This document shows positions 47,140-58,870 of a stretch of DNA of 64,000 nt, piece after piece. The notes below the pieces were generated by a model. The model was not told where the DNA came from. It searched no databases and worked only from the letters and a program-made list of their open reading frames with translations. The position numbers and the translations under genes are program-made. This DNA is from Mytilus californianus (lineage: Eukaryota; Mollusca; Bivalvia; Mytilida; Mytilidae), in assembly GCF_021869535.1 (NCBI RefSeq), contig NW_026262679.1, forward strand, positions 44,934,426 to 44,998,425, written 5' to 3'. Position 1 is the first letter of the stretch; every line of letters begins with the position of its first letter.

Positions 47140-47185
47140 GGATGTTAAGCAACCAACAATCTATCAATCAATCAAAAATAATATA
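47140..47185 (+). repeat. SINE tail fragment
   Basis: TTGCCACTGGATGTTAAGCA…CAATCTATCAATCAATCA is the typical 3' end of bivalve tRNA-derived SINEs, here with no body. Compare 1905-1950 on the other strand. Confidence 0.55.
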
Positions 47186-47734
47186 TTTAGCAATACATAC
47201 ACATAAAGTCTACTCAAACAATTGAATTTCAAAAACCACACTTATAGGGCTGTTTATTGTGGTTACTGGCTATACTCTTTTACACTCAGTCAAAATGTCA
47301 TAATTATTAAGTCATAAATAAACATTAATAAAGGTTTTTTTCACCTACAATTTTTTTTTTCTTTTTCTCAGAGACAGTCACCATGAAAATATTTGGCAAA
47401 TAAGGATATAAAACATAGGTGCTCTAAAGGTCACATATTCTAGCTACCAACATCAATCAATAAGCAATTCTATATTTTTTGTCATGGATAATCAAAGTAC
47501 ATGAGGAAGATGGATTAATTATATAATACATTAAATGTTTAAAAACAAATAAAAAGGTAAAAATAAACTTATAATTTACATTTTAGAATCCATTAGGCTA
47601 TATATAGGCTCATGCCATTAATTGTTGTTTCATTGACATTTTTCTTATATGTTTTTACTTCTAATTGACATTCATGCTAGATCTCATTTTATTCAGGAGT
47701 GTTTAATAAGCCAAAAATATCTGGATATGCCATT

Positions 47735-47835
47735 TGATAAACTCAGAATAGAAACCAGGATTAAAATTGTGTACAAAACACGCCTATTTCGTCTACATAA
47801 GACTCGTCAGTGATGCTCCAATCAAAAAGGTGTTA
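47735..47835 (-). repeat. SINE-like repeat family 1 with hammerhead-like core
   Basis: The minus strand reads GAGCATCACTGACGAGTC, TTATGTAGACGAAATAGGCG, TGTTTTGTACACAA and AATCCTGGTTTCTATTCTGA. The GTC…GAC stem and GACGAAA are kept; CTGATGA is changed to CTGACGA. Confidence 0.75.
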
Positions 47836-48462
47836 TTAATAATTCGATATCAAAACAGATAAGACAACTGTTTTCTTAGTGGTATTTGAATTACATACCA
47901 ATTAGAATGGGTTGTACAAAAATAGAATAAACAAAAATACAAAATTCTTATGCAATTTGTTAAATTGTCCAAAAGCACTGCCAATAGCAGGTAAATACAA
48001 TACTAACTTCATAAACATTTTCAGATACAAAATGTATGTTTTTTTAACAATTTTCCATCAGTATCACTAATGTACATATTGACAACAATCATCATATGTA
48101 CATCAATCCTACCATAATGGTGTGAGGAGTATATGATATTATAAGTATCTACTAATAAATCTATACAACATTCAGACAATGTCAACAGCTACACTCTACA
48201 TTGTTTAGGAAATTCTCCCCTTAGTCATACTCATACCTTAAGATAGGTTAAAGTCCCTTCTACTACATCAATTAGCTATGGGTTTTTTTTTATTTTTTAA
48301 AGCATGCTTTATGTTTCTGAAGAGCACTAGATTAAGACTTGTATCAAATGGAATTCTTTTAATTCTGTTGCCTTTTCTACAGCATGAGTAAGTCTTTTGG
48401 GGATATTTTTTGTTTGCTTCGTTACTGTTAAATAAAATTTTCTATGCAGTGATACTTACTCA

Positions 48463-48660
48463 TAAGAGAGAGGCGAAAGATACCAAAGGACATTCCAACC
48501 CATAAGTCGAAAAATAAACTGACAACGTCATGGCTAAAAAAGAAAAAGACCAACAGACAAACAATAGTTCACAAAACACAACATAGAAAACTAAAGATTG
48601 AGCAACACGAACCCCACCAAAAACTGGGGGTGATCTTAGGTGCTCCGGAAGGGTAAAACT
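48463..48660 (-). repeat. R1 dispersed repeat, well preserved
   Basis: GAGAGAGGCGAAAGATACCA to GGTGATCTTAGGTGCTCCGG. The 73-codon frame on the minus strand is repeat sequence. Confidence 0.85.
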
Positions 48661-48709
48661 CACAAATAAAAGTTTTATCACAAATTAAAAGATGCAATCT
48701 TATCTAAAT

Positions 48710-48905
48710 GGGCAATCTAAATCTAATTGGATATAATACCAATTCACTGTGATTGATTTTCTTTTATGGTTGGTGGTACACCCCTGGCACTCATGGGTTA
48801 ATGATACAGCAATCTTATCTAATGGGATATAATACCGATTCACTGTGATTGATATTATTTTATGGTCGGTGGTACACCCCTGGCACTCCTGGGTTAATGA
48901 TACAA
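48710..48905 (+). repeat. 96 bp tandem dimer
   Basis: GGATATAATACCAATTCACT at ~48729 recurs 96 bp later (one change), and TGGTACACCCCTGGCACTC and GGGTTAATGATACA are likewise doubled. A recent local duplication. Confidence 0.9.
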
Positions 48906-49404
48906 ACTGTTATTGGACAAGAATTTTATGAACCACAATAAAATGAAAACACTTGCAGTATAGTTGCAGTTAACAAAATCATCATAGACAAATACACAAT
49001 GTCTATTTCAATACAATATCATATCATTATTACTACATATCAGTGTTCTGCTTTCTTGAATATCATAACCTTTTTTAATACTTTGTAACTTAACTATATC
49101 TCCTTTCTTTAGAATAAACTCTGTTATACCATTATATATATATGTACTACTTGTCTCTTTGCTTACAATATATAAGTATATTCTAGCATATTAATGCATA
49201 ATATTAAGTTATCTTTTCTTCTTAGAACCCAATACCTGTTCTGCAGTGCAAAATGTAATTCATGCATATATTTAACATATCAACAAAACCTTAATCTGAA
49301 ATAGATCCCTACTAAGATGGTCTTCATAAACATAGATCACTGCTTTCATCCGGTTATTTTAATTGTTCTGAAGAACTTTCCTTTCCATGTAGTCCTCACC
49401 ATAG

Positions 49405-49560
49405 ACCATTGTGTAGCTCAGTCTTCAGTTTTCTGTTTTGTGTTTTGTATACTGGTGTTTGTATTTTGGTCGTTTTTCGTTTTTTTTGCCATGGCGTTGT
49501 CAGTTCATGTTTGACTTATGAGTTTGATTATCCCTTTGGTATCTTTCGCCTCTCTTTTTT
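49405..49560 (+). repeat. R1 dispersed repeat, 3' part
   Basis: GTGTAGCTCAGTCTTCAGTT, GCCATGGCGTTGTCAGTTCA and TTTGGTATCTTTCGCCTCTC. The 65-codon frame is repeat sequence. Confidence 0.8.
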
Positions 49561-51099
49561 ATCATTCATAAGTTCATGTTAACTTTGCTGTAGGAGTAAC
49601 TCTATCAGAAAGAACTACTGTTGAAGTCTCACTGATGTATACCAAATATGTTTTATTCATTAGTAGTATATACTAGCATTATAGTGCATTTTCTTATCTT
49701 ACTTTTCCTCATCTTTCCTATTGGATCAAGATTTTTACAAAATAGTGTTGTTTATTGGATAAGGAATCAGTCATCTGAGTTTTTATAACTCTTTTTAAAA
49801 TACTAAGAAAATAGTACTTTGAATTAAAAAGTTATTCACAGACAATTTAACTTATTGGATTATTAAACACATTTCCATTACTAATATTGGATACTTTCAT
49901 ATCTTTTTCAAAGATAGATAGGACCTGCAGTTTATTCCCTCAATAGTATTGCTTCAATCTTATCTAATTTACCATATCCACATTGCAAAATATAGATTAT
50001 ATCATGATTAAAGTACACGAGGATTACGATTTTCAAAATATTTAAATTTGGAAATTATTTAGGTACCAAATTTTTCATTTTTTGCTGGCAGCAATATTAA
50101 TAATATACAATGCATTTTTTCAAAATCCTACTCAGGAAACATGTAACTGGCTAACAGAAAAAATAATGAAATATTGTGCATAACATCTTTAATAACTTGG
50201 CTTCCATGTAATACAAAAAGAACAAAAAATCCATACCTGGATAAAACTCATTTGTTTTGCTTAGATTTCTCACAATTCACAACCATCTATTTGAATTACA
50301 ACTGTCATGATTGTTACAATTAGGAATAAAATTTACCTACAGTGTATATATAAGCATAGGTAAAAGTAATATTTGTTCACATCATTAATTGTATTAAAAA
50401 CATTTAGCATGTATATTGATACTTCAGACATAACAAAGGATTTCTCATACACTGTATAAAAACCAATATTAGTTTTTGAAATCCAGAAAAAATAAAACCT
50501 CAACTTGTCAAAATTATAATGATACTTCTACTTAGTCAGAATTTGAGCATTTGAAAAATGAAGTAAAAAAGAAGAGTCAACAAAAACAAATATGTATGGC
50601 ACTTTAATTAATCAACACAAATTGGAAAAACATTACACAATTTATATAATTTGAATTATATATAATAATAATATTAAATTAATTATATGTAATATAAATT
50701 TTCAAAGCAGGAGAAAACCATCACTGACAGCATTATTTAGCACTATTTTGTGTATTGTACAATTATACTATTATAATTTTTGGAATTATGTCAGAATGTT
50801 ACATCTAGCTATTTCAAATTTCAATTAAAATCTTACTCAATATGTAAATGAATGAATGCTAACCCAAAATTTATTTATTGTCAAATCCCTGTTTTAATTT
50901 GTATATTTTCCTTTGTGCTAATTTACCACCTACCAATCACTTGAACATGAACAAATCCATATACTGTATATGGGCTGAGACAGTAGGTTGAGACAGTTGT
51001 TTGACCATAATGGTATTATATTATACATGGCTTTCGTCTGTTTATTTTTTAAGGTGACTCCCAAACATAAACAGCATTAGGGCTTCACAGTCATGAACT
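49561..51099. other. AT-rich 3' flank of HLCS, nothing recognised
   Basis: No coding segment and no repeat recognised. AT-rich microsatellite-like runs occur near 50640-50700. Confidence 0.5.
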
Positions 51100-51490
51100 A
51101 TTTGTTGATTATCATAAACAATATTTATAATTTGCATAAGTAATAATTATTGTTTATCAAATCTCTGCTTGGTACAAATTTTATTTGTTGACAATACTAG
51201 TTTTTGCTTTGTTCAGAATATTATTCATTGATAAACCTATATTCTTCTTTAAATATATATTACAAATCTGTGAATAGCTTATGTCTGCTTTATATATATA
51301 ATTTTCATTCTTAATCAAAGTTTCTGCCTTGATCAAACATTATTCAATGTCAAACAGGTTTTCTGCTTTAATAAAATTTATTGTTGGCTTAAAACAATTA
51401 TTATTCATGTCAAACCAAGTTTCTGCTTTTTACAAAATTATTTACTGTCAAATCAGCTTTTTGCTTTTGAATGAATATTGTTAATTGTCC
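51100..51490 (+). repeat. Diverged minisatellite, ~60 bp unit
   Basis: The theme TTATT(C/T)A(T/C)TGTCAAA(C/T)CA followed by GTTTCTGCTTT recurs about six times with changes, clearest at 51330-51475. Old and degraded. Confidence 0.55.
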
Positions 51491-52364
51491 TTATTTTTCT
51501 TTGGAATTGGCAAGTTTTGCATAGACAACAATACATTTAACATATGTTTTTCTAATCCTAAGAATGCTGAAATTCAACTGAAAAGCATAATAAAATGTTT
51601 CACAGTTTTGAAGTATATATCTATACAAATAAAGAGTCTTGCATGTGCAAGTCAAATTTCAAATCGCATACTGGTCACAAATAAAAACATGGAAAATTTT
51701 ATTTGATTATGTCATATTTAGAAAATTATTTTTTATGTTATAATGTTTACATCAACAGAAAAAAAATCACATATCCATAATAATTTATATTTTTTATTTC
51801 TTCAAAACTTCAGTTACATTTTGGATTCTATGTGAATTGAAGTAGTCTGAGTTTGATCTGTAATCTGCATTGATATTTCATTCACACTTACATATTTTTC
51901 TCCTGAGCATATCATGATCTTGCTTGTCAAAGATCACAATTGTTGAATAGTATCCAACTGACTTGACTATAGATTTCATGTTGTAAAATGGAATGTTTAT
52001 ATGATCATGAATTATAAAAAATATCTAAAATCTTACACACTTCAAAAGGTGAAAAATTAAACTACTTGAGTACTTTGGTACACTACCACATGTTTGTAAA
52101 ATGCAAATACCCTATAAGAGGTAATTATCAAAGGTTTTTATTGAACACACTTACTGCAATATCAAAAAAAAAACACAGTTTATTAGTACAAAAGTAGCAA
52201 ATTATAATGGAAAAATCAACAAAATACACAAACAACAGCCATTAAATAACTACAAATAAAAAAAATGCTACTAAGTAAACTCTTATCTTATGTGAATTTT
52301 CCATACTAACAGTATTTATCATATCTGTAAAAGTTAGGATGTCATATAATTTTTACATATTAAA

Positions 52365-52582
52365 TACTGTAAATTCAGAAATTATTGCGAAGTTTTAATT
52401 AATGTAAATAATGTAACTACTTGAGTGTCGCAATAATAAGAACTCGCATTCTGATATCAAATACATATATCTGTATGTAGCTTTTCTTAAATTCGCAATA
52501 ATTGAATAATTAAACTCCCATTTTTGTTCATTCTTCAAAAATCCCAAAAATAAATGTACACAATAATTCCTGAATTTACAGT
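52365..52582. mobile_element. TA-type MITE, copy 1
   Basis: It begins TACTGTAAATTCAGAAATTA and ends TAATTCCTGAATTTACAG, a ~24 bp TIR. The interior has AGAACTCGCATTCTGATATC and ACATATATCTGTATGTAGCT, as in the copies at 57871 and 58100. It lies just downstream of the HLCS stop codon. TIR plus flanking TA suggests a Tc1/mariner-type origin. Confidence 0.85.
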
Positions 52583-52725
52583 TTACCATAGTCATATCTT
52601 TCATTGTCATTTTCTGCATAACAGTACATATTATGCTTACCGGGTATTTACTATTATGCATACTTAAAATTCATTATACAAAAATGTCTCTCTAGTTCTC
52701 AGTAATCAATTTGTCTTTATCTATT

Positions 52726-52731
52726 TTTATT
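52726..52731 (-). promoter_or_regulatory. Possible polyadenylation signal AATAAA of HLCS
   Basis: AATAAA on the minus strand about 57 bases downstream of the HLCS stop codon. In such AT-rich DNA the hexamer is frequent by chance, so this is only a candidate. Confidence 0.3.
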
Positions 52732-52787
52732 TTCAACATAATGATATCCAGCAACCACACAAATAGAATTCAAAGTTTACAACATAT

Positions 52788-52953
52788 CTATTTCATCTTA
52801 ATGAGGTTGTGCATCATATCAAAGCTGTTTCCATCATCATGTACTATGATTGTCTTTTTATTTTCATCAATTGTCTTTAGATATCCAAATTCATCTAGAC
52901 CAACTATTGTCACCTCCTTCCCTTTTTCCATCTGTAATCGCACCTTAGTGTTG
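52788..52953 (-). CDS. HLCS: Holocarboxylase synthetase, last coding exon (C-terminal cap domain)
   Basis: The acceptor TTATTTCAG precedes 52953. The first base completes a split Ser codon from the previous exon, then 54 residues and TAG at 52790-52788. The segment KGKEVTIVGLDEFGYL…VHDDGNSFDMMHNLI matches the C-terminal domain of biotin-protein ligases. Human HLCS has a closely similar ILVTIVGLDxxG-type start and a VHPDGNSFDMLRNLI-type end. This SH3-like cap packs on the catalytic domain and takes part in ATP and acceptor-protein binding. An AUG-initiated 82-codon frame reads on past the acceptor, but residues before position ~29 are intron. The protein ends IKMK. Confidence 0.95.
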
Positions 52954-53003
52954 CTGAAATAACAAACAAAAGTAGATTTATAGAGAATATCATATTGCTT
53001 TTT

Positions 53004-53100
53004 CAATATCACATCCGTATCAACCCGAGACACCAATATAATCCCAAGAGCTCACTCGAGGGATTACATCGGTGGAGGGTTGATACGGTGTGTGATATTG
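53004..53100. mobile_element. 97 bp palindromic miniature element
   Basis: CAATATCACATCCGTATCAA (53004 on) is inverted at 53077-53100 (…TTGATACGGTGTGTGATATTG) with one indel. A second inner pair TAATCCC/GGGATTA makes almost the whole sequence fold back on itself. No target duplication seen. Confidence 0.8.
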
Positions 53101-53166
53101 AATAAGCCATATCATATACACTTTATTATATACATATACCTCACGTAGATGTTTTTTTATGTGACA

Positions 53167-53292
53167 TGACGTCATACAGATAAAGAGGTTTGAAATGACG
53201 TCATACAGATTACAGGTTTGACATGACGTCATACAGATTAGGGGTTTGATAAAGCTTTTGCAACAGTGACTGCAATCGATGACGTGACGTCA
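53167..53292. promoter_or_regulatory. Cluster of four TGACGTCA (CRE) palindromes
   Basis: Perfect TGACGTCA at 53167, 53196, 53224 and 53285, each followed by TACAGAT(T/A)A. The first three are 28-29 bp apart, so they form a short tandem repeat that happens to carry, or is selected for, the CREB/ATF site. They lie inside the HLCS intron. The 3' neighbour 53327-53366 (GTGCTGATATCG…CTGATACAGCAC) is an imperfect hairpin. Binding is not shown by sequence alone. Confidence 0.7.
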
Positions 53293-54329
53293 TACAGATT
53301 AAAGGTGTGATAAAGCCTTTGCAACCGTGCTGATATCGATATCATCATGGGTAGCTGATACAGCACGCTTGACAATGATTGTATTACATATACAATTTAT
53401 CTGTATTTACTACTAAGTATATAATAAATATTTATATCACACCTTGTTAGACAATTCATTTAGGGTAAATTCAGAAATGTTGGCTGTGTTCTGCATTTTT
53501 GCAAAGTTCACCATGGTAAAGGTTTTGCCAAAAACAAAACTCAAAGCATTTTGAAAGTATTATTTGTAAGCAACATCTCCCAAAATCGTAATAATTATTC
53601 AATTTTACACTTTTGCCCACTGTCTAACAGTTGCAATTATTAAAGCATGGAAAAGTTTCAGGTCTGCAGCACCTCTTAATCAATGCAAAGTACAAGTAAC
53701 TTAGAAAACAAAGATGGAAACCTCTGATATTGATTCAAAAGTTTCTCCATTAAATGATTTTCAAATCTGTCAAAAAAAAACATGATTTGATGACCCCTTT
53801 ATTTTCTCTTAAAAAAAAAGAACATGCCAATGATCTTGAATATCTTGCTTCAATTTTCGACTATCAAATATTTAGTCTGATTACTTTTCAAGGTTGATCT
53901 CAGTTTATGACTTTTTATGTAACACTGTGAAACTTGGTATTATTCACTGTCTTTCACATTATCAATAAGTTAACGATATCTAATATTTCTAAATCCGTAA
54001 ACAAGAAAGGCTTTCATAAAACGCTGAATAAGATTCTGTGGTTTGCACAATCTGAAATTCACCACCATAAACTTTTATTACTGGGTAACAGACAGATTAA
54101 TAATACATAAGAGATACTAGTGTGCATTAAGTACGTTTAGACTAAGGAATTGATTAAATGGTAGTTTTATTTAAATTATACCAAAAATTAAGCTATTTAA
54201 AAAAAATAAAAGAACAGAGTTCCAATGTCCCCCACAGTGCACATATTTTATCTATCCAAGGTACAAGGGCAATAACTAAAAAAAGCACTTTTTTTTTCTT
54301 TAAAACTTTTTATTAATATCTTAAGAGAA

Positions 54330-55690
54330 ATGAAGGCTTCAGAGCAAATGCAATGTGATTTCCATTATAATTTATATTTCCAAGGGGCATAATTAGTTAA
54401 AAATATTTGATCAGAACATATTTTTGAAAGTGTCACAGACATTGCTGATATAAACCTATGATATAAGTTTCATAAAATTCTGGCAAGAATTGATCACATG
54501 AGAGCGATGACATTGCAATTTTCCATATAATCAATATTTTCAAAGGGCATAACTCTTTTAAAAATAACTGATCAGCACTGATTTTTGAACTCTTCAGGAA
54601 CATTGATGATATAAACATTTTATATGGATTTCATAAAAAACTGGCAAGAATTGTACACATTAGAGCGCTCATAAGGCAATTTTCCATATAATTAATATTT
54701 CCAAGGGGCATAACTCTTTTAAAAATTATTGATTGGCACTGATTTTCATACCCTTCCAAGACATTGCTAATATAAACCTATGATATAAGTTTCATAAAAA
54801 TCTGGCAAGAACTGTACAAATGAGAGCACTAACAATGCAATTTTCAATACAATTAATGTTTCCAAGGGGCATAACTCTTTTAAAAATAATTGATCAGCAC
54901 TGATTTTTCGAACTCTTCCAAGACATTGCTAATATAAACCTATGATATAAGTTTCATAAAAATCTGGCAAGAATTGTACACATGAGAGCGCTAAGGATGC
55001 AATTTTCCATAAAATTAATGTATCCAAGGGGCATAACTCTTTTAAAAATAATTGATCGGCACTGATTTTCGAGCTTGTCCAAGACATTGCTGATATAAAC
55101 CTATGATATAAGTTTCATAAAAATCTGGCAAGAACTGTACACGTGAGAGCGCTAACAATGCAATTCTCCGTATAATTTGTTTTTCCAAGGGCATAACTCT
55201 TTTAAAAATAATTGATCGGCACTGATTTTCAAACTCATCCAAGACATTGCTAATATAAACCTATGATATAAGTTTCATAAAAATCTGGCAAGAACTGTAC
55301 AAATGAGAGCGCTAACAATGCAATTTTCAATACAATTAATGTTTCCAAGGGGCATAACTCTTTTAAAAATAATTGATCAGCACTGATTTTTCGAACTCTT
55401 CCAAGACATTGCTAATATAAACCTATGATATAAGTTTCATAAAAATCTGGCAAGAATTGTACACATGAGAGCGCTAAGGATGCAATTTTCCATAAAATTA
55501 ATGTATCCAAGGGGCATAACTCTTTTAAAAATAATTGATCGGCACTGATTTTCGAGCTTGTCCAAGACATTGCTGATATAAACCTATGATATAAGTTTCA
55601 TAAAAATCTGGCAAGAACTGTACACGTGAGAGCGCTAACAAGACGGAAGGACGGACGGATGCCCGGTAATTCCATGTACCCCGCAAAGCA
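54330..55690 (+). mobile_element. Pearl-like element: eight ~161 bp tandem cores plus ACGG tract
   Basis: CAAGGGGCATAACTC-type words start at 54381, 54541, 54702, 54863, 55025, 55186, 55346 and 55508, spacing 160-162. Each is followed by ATTGATC(A/G)GCACTGATTTT, AGACATTGCT(A/G)ATATAAACC and TCTGGCAAGAA(T/C)TGTACA. The array ends GACGGAAGGACGGACGGATG and CCCGGTAATTCC. Units 54841-55160 and 55324-55640 are nearly identical at a 483 bp (three-unit) shift. This is the published architecture of bivalve pearl elements. Minus-strand frames at 54433 and 55042 are repeat translations. Confidence 0.85.
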
Positions 55691-57630
55691 TTTATTACAC
55701 AAGGGAATAAAACTGGGCAAAGATTTTAATTGAGTAATAAAATAACTGATGATTTATGACAGATATTGTAGTTTTTACAACAAAAGGAAAATTGAGTTCT
55801 TTATGTCGATTTCAGTCTATAAAATCATAGTAAAATATATAGATCAGCCTCCACACATAATGAATTGTATTATCAATCAGTTATTAAATTTGGTAAAAGT
55901 GCATGGTGTGGTATGAAAATCATTTGTAAATTCAGAAAAATCTGGATATTTAAGAGAATATTTCATCAAAATAACTGCAGGTATGGTTAACAATATTTAT
56001 CATGTGGGATTTGCTAAATATATGAAGTTAAGCCATAATTGTGATTCTAAAAATGAAAGGAATAAATCTGCAATAAAAGGGGCATAGTTAGTTCCCATTG
56101 GAATACCAATCCCTTATAGTTTAAATTATCCTCAAAACAAAAATTTTTGCATGAAATAAACAAACTTATGGCTTGAAAACTGTCAAAGACAGATTAGTGT
56201 GTCAATATACATCATAGATTCTACAATTTAGGACCTATGTGATGACCTTTCAAGAATATTGGGTGCAAAACAAGAATAGCTGAGGTTAATTTTCTACACC
56301 ATTTACGTAAACACACAGATCAAATGACAAAAAATTACTTTGACTTATAACAGCAATGTTTCATGTTGGTTACTAAAATGAGATAAGTGATCTTTGAAAT
56401 TCACACCTATATCAAACCCCCCGAAAATACATAAAATGGTTGGCGTTCTCATCATGATCAGTTAGCAGTTACATATATGGAAAACTGTGGGTAGTATAAT
56501 CTCTACTTTCCCTATTGAATTTCTCTAGCAAAATGTCAAAATTTGCTAATGGATTGAGCTCATTATCAGAAGTGTAAATTCTAAGCGATCAGTTTACTTC
56601 AATACTTAGTGAGATAAGAAGTAAAGTGTCACAACTTGAGAACCTGAAAACCAATCAACGCATTTATTTTCAAATTTGAAAGTTCAATAAGCAGTCACTG
56701 AACCATAAAAATGAAGTTAAGGAAAAAGGACATATGATTGCCGAAAACTTTGTAACATAAAAAAATCATTATAAAAGGTATAAAGCATCCAGGTCTTCTA
56801 CTTTCTAAAATAAAAAGTTTGATATAAAAAAAATAGCTTTATGCGCTGTCATCGCTACAGAATTAGCAAACCTATATGTCACATGTTGCAGGCAAGAAAA
56901 AAAATGTTTCATATGCATCAAAAAATGTTTGGTGAACAATAAAACATTGCTACCCAGAGTGACAGTCCTGTATTAATCCATGTGCCAATACAGCTTTATT
57001 CTGTATTACCCATAGGCAGAAAAGCTGTATGAATATCAGCAAGCAAGCTCATCAGTATTACAAATGCCAATTTAACTCTATTAGGGAAGATTTAATCATA
57101 TCATTTAATAAAGTAAGCTATAACAGGCCCAATAATTATGTTGTTTTTTTAACAAAATGGAGGTCAAGTGTGGTTTTTACAATTTCAACTTATGCTGTTC
57201 AGAAGTTATGTCCCTTAATTGCTTTAACAATGACAATCTAGAGATTTCAATCCCTCACAAATAAGCTTCAAAAATTTTAAGCTCACATAGAATGTGACAT
57301 GTCCTTTTTTTATCAGTTGATAACCATCATTGTTGTAAGTAATCAAAAATTATTTTACACTTTTTAGGTAGAGATTATTTCATTATGCCTCTACTTTAGT
57401 GAAGTTGTTAGTACTAAACATTTCAATATGAAAACTTTTGCTACCTATTTTTTTTTCTTTCATTTTGGTGCAGAACTTAACATACATATAACAGATTTAG
57501 ATTGCCTGAATCTTTTCGAATTTCTTCAGTTCCTTTACTTCTCCCAAGAACAACTTTTGGACAGATTTATGGGTAATATTTCCTATCAACAGAATTTTAC
57601 AGCTGAGTACCATATTAAATAAAAGTTTAT
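55691..57630. other. AT-rich intronic DNA, nothing recognised
   Basis: Part of the HLCS intron. No repeat or coding segment stands out; the 70- and 64-codon plus-strand frames (57029, 57428) lack support. Confidence 0.6.
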
Positions 57631-57635
57631 CTTAC

Positions 57636-57849
57636 CTATGTAACCATCTTTTGTAATAAGATTTACAGAAACTGTCATAACCTTCGTGTTGGAACTGGTC
57701 AATGAGTTCCTCCATGACAGTGACTGTCCTGGCTATAGACTGTTCTACTGATATTTCTGGTAATTTTGTTTTCTTGTCATTGTTGTAACTATTTATCACA
57801 TCATTGACACAGATTGTTGGATTTTTGTTGCTAACATTATATCCACAAC
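57636..57849 (-). CDS. HLCS: Holocarboxylase synthetase, penultimate exon
   Basis: The acceptor TTTTCAG precedes 57849 and the donor GTAAGA follows 57636. The first two bases complete a Gly codon, then 70 residues, then two bases of a Ser codon. CGYNVSNKNPTICVNDVINS matches the human CGFNVTNSNPTICINDLI block, the strand-helix that follows the catalytic Lys segment. The stretch to SFCKSYYKRWLH covers the helices leading to the cap domain, with the terminal YYKRWLHS typical of the family (human YYRYWVHS). No frameshift or stop. Confidence 0.96.
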
Positions 57850-57870
57850 CTGAAAATTATAAAAAAAGAT

Positions 57871-58081
57871 TACTGTAAATTAAAAAATTATTGCGAGGTT
57901 TTTATTAGTGCGAATAATGCAACTGTGTGAATATCGCTATAAAAAGAACTTGCATTCAGATATCTGATACATATATCTGTATGCAGATTTTCCTGAAATT
58001 GCAATAATTAATCTTTCATTTTTGTCCATTTTTCAAAAATGGCAATAATAAATGCACACAATAATTTCTGAATTTACAGTA
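57871..58081. mobile_element. TA-type MITE, copy 2
   Basis: TACTGTAAATT…TTATTGCGAGG at the left and GCACACAATAATTTCTGAAT…TTACAGTA at the right. The interior matches copies 1 and 3. TA at both ends fits a TA target duplication. It lies 21 bases from the HLCS exon boundary. Confidence 0.85.
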
Positions 58082-58099
58082 ATTGAAATTTGTTTAATC

Positions 58100-58314
58100 T
58101 ACTGTAAATTAAAAAATTATCATGATTATTGTGAGGTTTTTTATAAACTCCTTGAGTATCGCAATAGTAAGAACTCGCATTTTGATATCTGATACATACA
58201 TCTGTATGAGTGTATGTAGCTTTTCCCAAAATCGCAATAATTAAACTTGCATTTTTGTTAATTCTTCAAAAATCGCAATAATAAATGCATGCAATAATTT
58301 CTGAATTTACTGTA
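58100..58314. mobile_element. TA-type MITE, copy 3
   Basis: Same family and orientation as copy 2, 18 bases away: TACTGTAAATTAAAAAATTA…AGAACTCGCATTTTGATATC…GCAATAATTTCTGAATTTAC…TGTA. The pair sits head to tail in the intron. Confidence 0.85.
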
Positions 58315-58324
58315 CTTTCATACA

Positions 58325-58870
58325 ACTCAGTGGTCTGAAAGTAGCATGCTTGCCTCAAACAAGACTAAATCCCTAAAGGTCATCAAAAAGACTAAAATAT
58401 GCTGCTTTTCTTTTAAGAAATCAACATTAAAGAAATAGAGTATATAACGGTCAACTCAGGGTCAAAATAAGGTGTTGGGATAATGTATCAATTCAAACTG
58501 AATTCTTTTGAATTAACAAGTTAGACTCAGCTTGTCAATCTAGTACACAACAACCTCATGGGGTGTTGTGGAAGATTGCTCATCTTAAAGGAAGGAGGTT
58601 GTGAGTTTGATCCCCAGCAACATCAAACAAAAGACTCTAAAATTGCTATATTTGCTGCTTCTCTGTCAAGCAGTGGCAAATTTGAATGGGGGCAAAGACT
58701 GGTCGAGTGGGAGTCAGAATAATATGTCTTCCAGGGTACAATTACTTTGAGAGTCCAGCATGTTAAAAATCTGAGTTACTGGTAGTGTGTTATTGTCCTG
58801 AAATGCATGTACTGGTAGTATTACTGTTGGAAATTAGAAGCAACCAATCAATGGACCATCTAGTACAAAG
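58325..58870 (+). mobile_element. tRNA-derived SINE-like sequence (one fragment, one longer copy)
   Basis: The fragment at 58325-58420 has a tRNA-like ACTCAGTGGTCTGAAAGTAG…GCATGCTTGCCTC. The longer copy from about 58540 has GGAGGTTGTGAGTTTGATCC, a good match to a tRNA B box (GGTTCGANTCC) with one change in the core. Then follow AAAGACTCTAAAATTGCTAT and GCTGCTTCTCTGTCAAGCAG. A tail CAACCAATCAATGG is also SINE-like. Probably inactive. Confidence 0.6.

Larger units (their letters stand above)
52954..57635 (-). other. HLCS intron between the last two exons
   Basis: 4.7 kb. It holds a 97 bp palindrome (53004), a TGACGTCA cluster (53167-53292) and an eight-unit pearl-like array (54330-55690). The rest, 55690-57635, is AT-rich with no recognised feature; frames of 60-70 codons there are incidental. 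Confidence 0.85.

Noticed and set aside
53020..53232. 70-codon minus-strand frame with repeated MTSC motifs
   Set aside because: It is the TGACGTCA tandem repeat read in one frame.
54433..55242. Two related minus-strand frames ending in YETYIIGLYQQC
   Set aside because: Translations of the 161 bp tandem units, not independent genes.
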